A stretch of 22,585 nt of DNA, from NCBI GenBank assembly GCA_903903365.1, contig CAIUYS010000157.1, positions 1 to 22,585 of the forward strand, in the 5' to 3' direction. Positions 18,713 through 22,585 of this stretch are shown here, piece after piece (positions within the stretch are counted from its first letter, which is position 1; each line of letters begins with the position of its first letter). The position numbers and the translations under genes were made by a program. Origin of the DNA: an uncultured Methylococcaceae bacterium (GTDB lineage Bacteria; Pseudomonadota; Gammaproteobacteria; Methylococcales; Methylomonadaceae). The notes under the pieces are model-generated. The model had not been told where the DNA came from. It searched no databases and saw only the letters and a program-made list of their open reading frames with translations.

Positions 18713-19042
18713 ATGAAATCACTGAATCTTGAGGATGCCGCAAAACTGCTTATGATTCACCCAAAAAATTTGCAAGGCAGGGCAAAATCAGGTGAGATAC
18801 CTGGAGCAAAGCCGGGCAAGTGTTGGGTATTTATCGAGGCTGATCTGTTTGAATGGCTAAGATTGCAGTACACTACTAAACGGCAAGATGTAAGTAAGGA
18901 GGAAGTCGTATGCTCTTTAAAAGAAAAGAAACCTGGTATTACAAGTTCAGTGTCAAAGGAAAAGTTATATACCGATCTACTGGCACCGACGACAAAGAAC
19001 AGGCCCGCGCTATTGAAGCCAAGGCTTACAGTGAAGCGCTAA
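18713..19042 (+). CDS. MerR/AlpA-like HTH protein, possible excisionase
   Basis: A 109-residue protein. Residues 3-52 (SLNLEDAAKLLMIHPKNLQG, then RAKSGEIPGAKPGKCWVFIE, ADLFEWL) match the small winged-helix excisionase/AlpA pattern: 'L...EAA..L......L...A..G.IP..K.G..W.F...DL..WL'. The last 55 residues are basic and less ordered and lie largely over the integrase 5' end, so the functional part may be the first 55. GAGGGG is before the ATG with short spacing. It overlaps the integrase gene by 133 bases in a different frame. The most likely role is an excisionase (Xis) that directs the recombinase. Confidence 0.65.
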   Translation: MKSLNLEDAAKLLMIHPKNLQGRAKSGEIPGAKPGKCWVFIEADLFEWLRLQYTTKRQDVSKEEVVCSLKEKKPGITSSVSKEKLYTDLLAPTTKNRPALLKPRLTVKR

Positions 19043-19932
19043 ATACTGTAAGGGCTGATCAGAAGGTGCGCTATTCATGGCAGGATGCCGTGATTCGTTG
19101 GCTGAATGAATCAGAAAACAAATCGATTGAAACTGAAAAATATCATTTAAGGTGGCTATCAAAGCACCTTGATGATATCGCCCTCGATGACATCACGCAC
19201 GATGTTATTGAGGGCATTATAAAGGCAAAGCTAAAAGAGACGGGAACCACGCGCTGCAATAGAACCACCAGCATTATCGGTGCCATTCTAAATAAGGCGT
19301 GTAAAAAGTGGGGCTGGATAGATAATACACCCTATATCCGTAAATTTAAAGAATCAAATCAGCGCTTGCGGTGGTTGACTCCTGAAGAAGCGGAGCGGTT
19401 ATTGTCTGAGTTATTGCCACATGCCCAAGCAATGATGTTATTTACCTTGGCAACAGGACTTCGAGAAAGTAACGTGACGGGGTTGGAATGGAGCCAGGTG
19501 GACATGCAAAACAAAATAGCCTGGATTCATGCCGACCAAAGCAAAAATGGCAAACCTATCAGGATTCCATTAAATCAGGATGCTTTATCAATTTTGCGCA
19601 ACCAAATCGGTGAACATAACAAAATGGTTTTTGCTTATAAAGGCAAGCCGATTTTAAAAGCATCGACGCTGGCATGGCGTAAAGCATTGGAGCGGGCAGG
19701 GATTGAGGATTTTTGCTGGCATGGCTTAAGGCACACATGGGCAAGTTGGCATACACAAGCGGGAACGCCGTTAAATGCCTTGCAGGAATTGGGCGGATGG
19801 TCAGATCATAAAATGGTGTTGCGTTATGCGCATTTGGCACCAGAACATTTATCTGAACATGCTAACCGTCTACCATCAATCGTTGCAAAAACAGTTGCAA
19901 GCGAAAAGGTTACAAGACTAAAAAACATGTAA
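18910..19932 (+). CDS. int: Tyrosine-type phage integrase
   Basis: A 340-residue integrase with GGAGG 7 bases before the ATG. The N-terminus (MLFKRKETWYYKFSVKGKVI, then YRSTGTDDKEQA) is the short arm-binding/AP2-like domain seen in integrases of small phages. The core has the tyrosine recombinase residues: R185 in ATGLRESNV, K212 or K215 after the beta-hairpin (SKNGKPIRIP), H271 and R274 in HGLRHTW, W297 in the GGWSDH motif (in place of His), and the nucleophile Y306 in VLRYAHL. It ends 14 bases before the tRNA 3' CCA, the usual place for an integrase of a tRNA-integrated prophage. Confidence 0.96.
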   Translation: MLFKRKETWYYKFSVKGKVIYRSTGTDDKEQARAIEAKAYSEALNTVRADQKVRYSWQDAVIRWLNESENKSIETEKYHLRWLSKHLDDIALDDITHDVIEGIIKAKLKETGTTRCNRTTSIIGAILNKACKKWGWIDNTPYIRKFKESNQRLRWLTPEEAERLLSELLPHAQAMMLFTLATGLRESNVTGLEWSQVDMQNKIAWIHADQSKNGKPIRIPLNQDALSILRNQIGEHNKMVFAYKGKPILKASTLAWRKALERAGIEDFCWHGLRHTWASWHTQAGTPLNALQELGGWSDHKMVLRYAHLAPEHLSEHANRLPSIVAKTVASEKVTRLKNM

Positions 19933-19946
19933 CCTATTGAATTTAT

Positions 19947-20023
19947 TGGTGGCGATAGGTGGACTTGAACCACCGACCCCGGGGTTATGAATCCCGTGCT
20001 CTAACCAGCTGAGCTACATCGCC
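19947..20023 (-). tRNA. tRNA-Met(CAU), elongator type, with encoded CCA; likely attachment site
   Basis: The minus strand reads GGCGATG at the 5' end (20023) and ATCGCC-A-CCA at the 3' end (19947); the full gene is 77 bases. The D-arm is GCTC-AGCTGGTTA-GAGC, the T-arm GGTGG-TTCAAGT-CCACC, and the anticodon CAT lies at 19989-19987. The acceptor has one G-T wobble, and the anticodon stem has an A-C mismatch at 31-39. CAU with this D-loop fits elongator Met; tRNA-Ile with lysidine-modified C34 cannot be excluded by sequence alone. The integrase lies directly at its 3' side, so the 3' part of this tRNA is probably attR supplied by the phage. Confidence 0.93.
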
Positions 20024-20077
20024 ATTTTTACAGCTCTTCGTAAAGAATCGGAATTATAGATACCTGACGTTACTTTG

Positions 20078-21169
20078 TCAAACGTTGAATCGAAAATGAA
20101 CAACATCGCCATCTTTAACGATGTAATCTTTACCTTCAAGTCGCCATTTTCCGGCATCTTTTGCGCCCTGTTCACCTTTATAGGTAATAAAGTCCTGATA
20201 TGAAATAACTTCAGCGCGAATAAAGCCTTTTTCAAAATCACTATGAATAACACCGGCCGCTTGTGGTGCGGACGCTCCAACGGGGATAGTCCAAGCTCTG
20301 ACTTCTTTTACACCGGCTGTAAAATAGGTGGCAAGATTCAGTAAAGCATAACCCGCCCTGACGACCCTGTTTAAACCGGGCTCTTCCAGTCCCAAGTCAT
20401 CCAGAAATTCTTTCTTTTCTTCTTCATCCAACTGGGCTATTTCAGATTCTATGGCGGCGCAGATAGGTACAACCACTGCACCTTCTTTTTCAGCAAGTGC
20501 CAGTACTTTATCCAGCAAGGGATTGTTTTCAAAACCATCGTCTTGGACGTTGGCTATATACATGGTAGGTTTAAGCGTTAATAAACAAAGATCTTTAATG
20601 AAGACTATTTCATCTTCGGTTAAAGGCAATGTGCGTGCGGGTTCGCCTGCATTCAATTGATTTAAAACCCGTTCTAAAACCAGTTTTTTTACCAATTCGT
20701 CTTTATTGCCGGTTCTGGCAATTTTACTGGCTCGTATTAACGCTTTTTCAACCGATGCCATATCGGCAAGCGCCAATTCAGTGTTAATAACTTCGATATC
20801 TGAAATAGGATCAATTTTTCCTGCAACATGAACCACGTTATCATCTTGAAAGCAGCGTACCACATGAGCAATCGCATCGGTTTCGCGAATATTCGCCAAA
20901 AACTTGTTACCCAAGCCTTCCCCTTTTGATGCGCCCGCGACCAGTCCAGCTATATCAACAAATTCGATGGTGGTAGGCAATACACGCTCTGGCTTTACAA
21001 TTTCTGCCAGTTTTTCCATTCTAATATCAGGTACCGGCACAACGCCGACATTGGGATCAATTGTGCAGAACGGGTAATTTTCAGCGGCAATTTTTGCTTT
21101 GGTTAAAGCATTAAACAGGGTCGATTTACCTACGTTGGGTAAGCCAACAATTCCACAATACAGCGCCAT
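20078..21169 (-). CDS. ychF: YchF, redox-responsive P-loop ATPase (OBG family)
   Basis: A 363-residue protein, the exact usual length of YchF. It binds ribosomes and 50S subunits and hydrolyses ATP. The P-loop is GLPNVGKSTLFNAL (about 7-20), then NYPFCTIDPNVGVV (switch region), the DxxG-like VDIAGLVAGASKGEGLGNKF, and, in the C-terminal TGS/OBG part, AWTIPVGASAPQAAGVIHSD, then FEKGFIRAEVISYQDF, and the final KDGDVVHFRFNV. All are diagnostic. It is host chromosome, 54 bases upstream of the tRNA-Met gene on the same strand. In many gammaproteobacteria it lies beside pth; pth is not in this window. Confidence 0.97.
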   Translation of the reverse strand: MALYCGIVGLPNVGKSTLFNALTKAKIAAENYPFCTIDPNVGVVPVPDIRMEKLAEIVKPERVLPTTIEFVDIAGLVAGASKGEGLGNKFLANIRETDAIAHVVRCFQDDNVVHVAGKIDPISDIEVINTELALADMASVEKALIRASKIARTGNKDELVKKLVLERVLNQLNAGEPARTLPLTEDEIVFIKDLCLLTLKPTMYIANVQDDGFENNPLLDKVLALAEKEGAVVVPICAAIESEIAQLDEEEKKEFLDDLGLEEPGLNRVVRAGYALLNLATYFTAGVKEVRAWTIPVGASAPQAAGVIHSDFEKGFIRAEVISYQDFITYKGEQGAKDAGKWRLEGKDYIVKDGDVVHFRFNV

Positions 21170-21346
21170 AGAGTTCTCTTGAGAGTTTTATATTAAAAAG
21201 TAAGTTTACAGGGCCAGTAAGATTATCAAGCTGCCACATTGCGGCAATTATACTAGCTATCGCCTCCCAAAGGTCTGGAAGTTTTTATATTTTTATTCAT
21301 GGCCTTCCCGATAAAAATAAAAACAGGCTCTTTTTATGGGTTTAAT

Positions 21347-21400
21347 TTGTAATTATTTAGTCCTTCTTTCTAAAAAAAAGGATGGACTAAATAATTACAA
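21347..21400. repeat. 17-bp perfect inverted repeat between ychF and the DedA gene
   Basis: Arms TTGTAATTATTTAGTCC (21347-21363) and its exact complement (21384-21400) flank a 20-base spacer with an A8 run. It is the strongest structure in the 362-base gap 21170-21531, which otherwise holds only an imperfect AT-rich repeat (about 21281-21325) and no gene. It could be a short insertion element remnant, a hairpin in the divergent leaders, or a bidirectional control element. Confidence 0.7.
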
Positions 21401-21531
21401 TTACCGTGATAGTATTGCTGCGACTTAACAAGCCTATGTTATTATGTTAGTAATTATTTTCTCATTATTTTAATTGCAAACATAAACAGAGTTGCAGTTA
21501 AAGAAATATATCAACGACATTAAAGATTTTT

Positions 21532-22125
21532 ATGGAAGAACTATTCATCGGTTGGCTTAAGGAATACGGTTACGTTATTTTGTTCCTGTGGAGCATAGTA
21601 GAAGGAGAAATGGGGCTTATCATGGGTGGCATCATGTCCCATACAGGCGACATGGATTACTTCATGACGGTTTTTATAGCGGGTCTGGGTGGTTTTACCG
21701 GTGATCAAATCTATTTTTACGTTGGCCGTTTTAATAAAGGTTTTATTCAACGCAAGCTGCATAAACAGCGGCGTAAATTTGCGATTGCGCATTTGCTGTT
21801 AAAAAAATACGGTTGGCCCATTATTTTTATGCAGCGCTACATGTATGGTTTGCGCACGGTTATTCCCATGTCCATTGGCATTACCAAATATTCGGCAAAG
21901 AAGTTTGCTTTTATTAATCTTATCAGTGCGTGGGTTTGGGCAGCGATTACTGTAACGCCGGCTTATTATTACGGTGCAGAAATATTGGTTTTATTGGCCA
22001 CAGCCAAACAACATTGGTATTTGGCACTGCCATTAGCGGGAGGCTTTGCTTATGGCATTTATGCTTATTTTCAAAAACTGGAGCGGCATTTTTTACAAAA
22101 ACGCAATGGTCGTTTTTCCAAATAA
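21532..22125 (+). CDS. DedA family membrane protein
   Basis: A 197-residue polytopic protein of the DedA/Tvp38 (SNARE-associated) group, implicated in membrane lipid flipping, envelope homeostasis and proton-motive force. It has several hydrophobic segments (about 13-30, 45-65, 130-150 and 160-178), a conserved acidic motif in SIVEGEMGLIMGG, GGFTGDQIYFYVGR in the middle, and MQRYMYGLRTVIPMSIG with its conserved Arg pair. That pattern is typical: 'E...P....G', then 'G...GD...Y..GR', then 'F..R......R...P...G'. It is a host gene in the opposite direction to ychF and 362 bases away. Confidence 0.92.
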   Translation: MEELFIGWLKEYGYVILFLWSIVEGEMGLIMGGIMSHTGDMDYFMTVFIAGLGGFTGDQIYFYVGRFNKGFIQRKLHKQRRKFAIAHLLLKKYGWPIIFMQRYMYGLRTVIPMSIGITKYSAKKFAFINLISAWVWAAITVTPAYYYGAEILVLLATAKQHWYLALPLAGGFAYGIYAYFQKLERHFLQKRNGRFSK

Positions 22126-22259
22126 TCGGCGCTTTGACTAACCGACAAGCTATTAATGCGTAAACAGTGCCGATAATTTTTATTAAATTATCTATTTAAA
22201 AACAATTGCTTATCAGCTGAATAGCAGTAAAAATGATTAAAATTTGCGGATAATGAACG

Positions 22260-22278
22260 CTTCAAGAATTTCTTGAAG
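22260..22278. repeat. Palindrome at the end of the small membrane protein gene
   Basis: CTTCAAGAA (22260-22268), one base, TTCTTGAAG (22270-22278): a perfect 9-bp inverted repeat covering the last codons and stop of the minus-strand gene at 22262. No T-run follows in either direction. It may be a regulatory site or RNA hairpin; significance is unclear. Confidence 0.45.
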
Positions 22279-22498
22279 AGTCGCCCTTAAAATAATTAAC
22301 AGTGGAAATAGTCATATAAATTGCTGCAAAACCGGCCAATAGCAACTGCGCAGTATCTCCATACAATAGGCAGAAAATGATTACCAGGATGCCAATGATC
22401 CAGGTTCGTTTAAGTTTATTGCCTTTATCCGCAAAGCGCTTTATTTCTAATTCTTCTTCGTCAGGTTTATTGGCGACTTCATCACTCCCCTCAGTCAT
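22262..22498 (-). CDS. Small two-helix membrane protein, function unknown
   Basis: A 78-residue protein: a polar, acidic N-terminus (MTEGSDEVANKPDEEELEIK, then RFADKGNKLKR), two membrane helices (WIIGILVIIFCLLYG and LLLAGFAAIYMTISTVNYF), and a short polar C-terminus. The positive residues before the first helix suggest a cytoplasmic N-terminus. It is a host chromosomal gene convergent with the DedA gene. No family is recognised. An upstream gene on the same strand may continue off the right edge; only 87 bases remain beyond this start, too few to call. Confidence 0.75.
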   Translation of the reverse strand: MTEGSDEVANKPDEEELEIKRFADKGNKLKRTWIIGILVIIFCLLYGDTAQLLLAGFAAIYMTISTVNYFKGDSSRNS

Positions 22499-22585
22499 TT
22501 CATCACCACAGTCAATAATAAAACGCTATTTTACAGTTTTTGAAGCAGCAATGACCATCAATTTACACCCCGTTTTTCGATAGCA

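Noticed and set aside
1..22585. CRISPR array or diversity-generating retroelement in this window
   Set aside because: No direct repeats with unique spacers of regular length were seen. The short repeats at 5963-6199 are 7-bp iterons and those at 14958-15157 are a microsatellite. No reverse transcriptase is present in the window.
22499..22585. Partial gene at the right edge on the minus strand
   Set aside because: Two of three minus-strand frames are open for only 8-19 codons to the edge, too short to choose between them.

Overview
The window is most of an integrated temperate phage (about 1 to 19950) followed by a short stretch of host chromosome (about 19950 to 22585). The host part is an elongator-type tRNA-Met(CAU), ychF, a DedA-family membrane protein gene and a small two-helix membrane protein gene. 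These gene families and the moderate base composition suit a gammaproteobacterium. I lean towards a methanotroph-like or environmental lineage, but the sequence does not prove the genus. The phage integrase gene lies against the 3' end of the tRNA gene, which is therefore the likely attachment site. The other prophage end lies beyond position 1.

The prophage is built around a divergent immunity region. The leftward arm (11306 down to 1, minus strand) holds a Cro-like regulator, small early genes, an SF2 helicase, a primase/SF3 helicase, a candidate iteron origin (5963-6199), a VRR-NUC nuclease, and then small and large terminase, a podovirus-type portal protein, two tandem spike-base-like proteins and the start of a probable receptor-binding tail protein. 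Most of these genes overlap by 1 or 4 nt (TAATG or ATGA), so they form a translationally coupled operon. The rightward arm (14353 to 19932, plus strand) holds a DUF6948 protein, a Gly-rich hexanucleotide-repeat ORF, tiny membrane proteins, a RecE/RecT recombination pair, small HTH and zinc-ribbon proteins, and the integrase.

The two arms start from promoters that are near-copies of each other. Each has two 15-bp operator-like sites with 24-bp spacing, in the same register to the -10 box. They look like the PL/PR pair of this phage, silenced by the CI-like repressor at 11380. That repressor gene contains a run of ten G that puts its natural-looking C-terminal extension out of frame.

Between the two lytic promoters lies a lysogenic conversion block. 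It carries a DUF1640-like protein, a three-gene toxin-antitoxin-chaperone (TAC) operon with a SecB-like chaperone (12315-13519), and a second, convergent HigBA-like pair (13587-14194). The TAC operon is the best candidate for an interesting system: related TAC modules are known as stress-responsive or anti-phage devices. Other notable signals are the mirror-symmetric GGTAGAA arrays next to the primase, the Gly-rich minisatellite, several previously easy-to-miss genes of 31 to 55 codons, and an A31-C39 mismatch in the tRNA at the presumed integration site.
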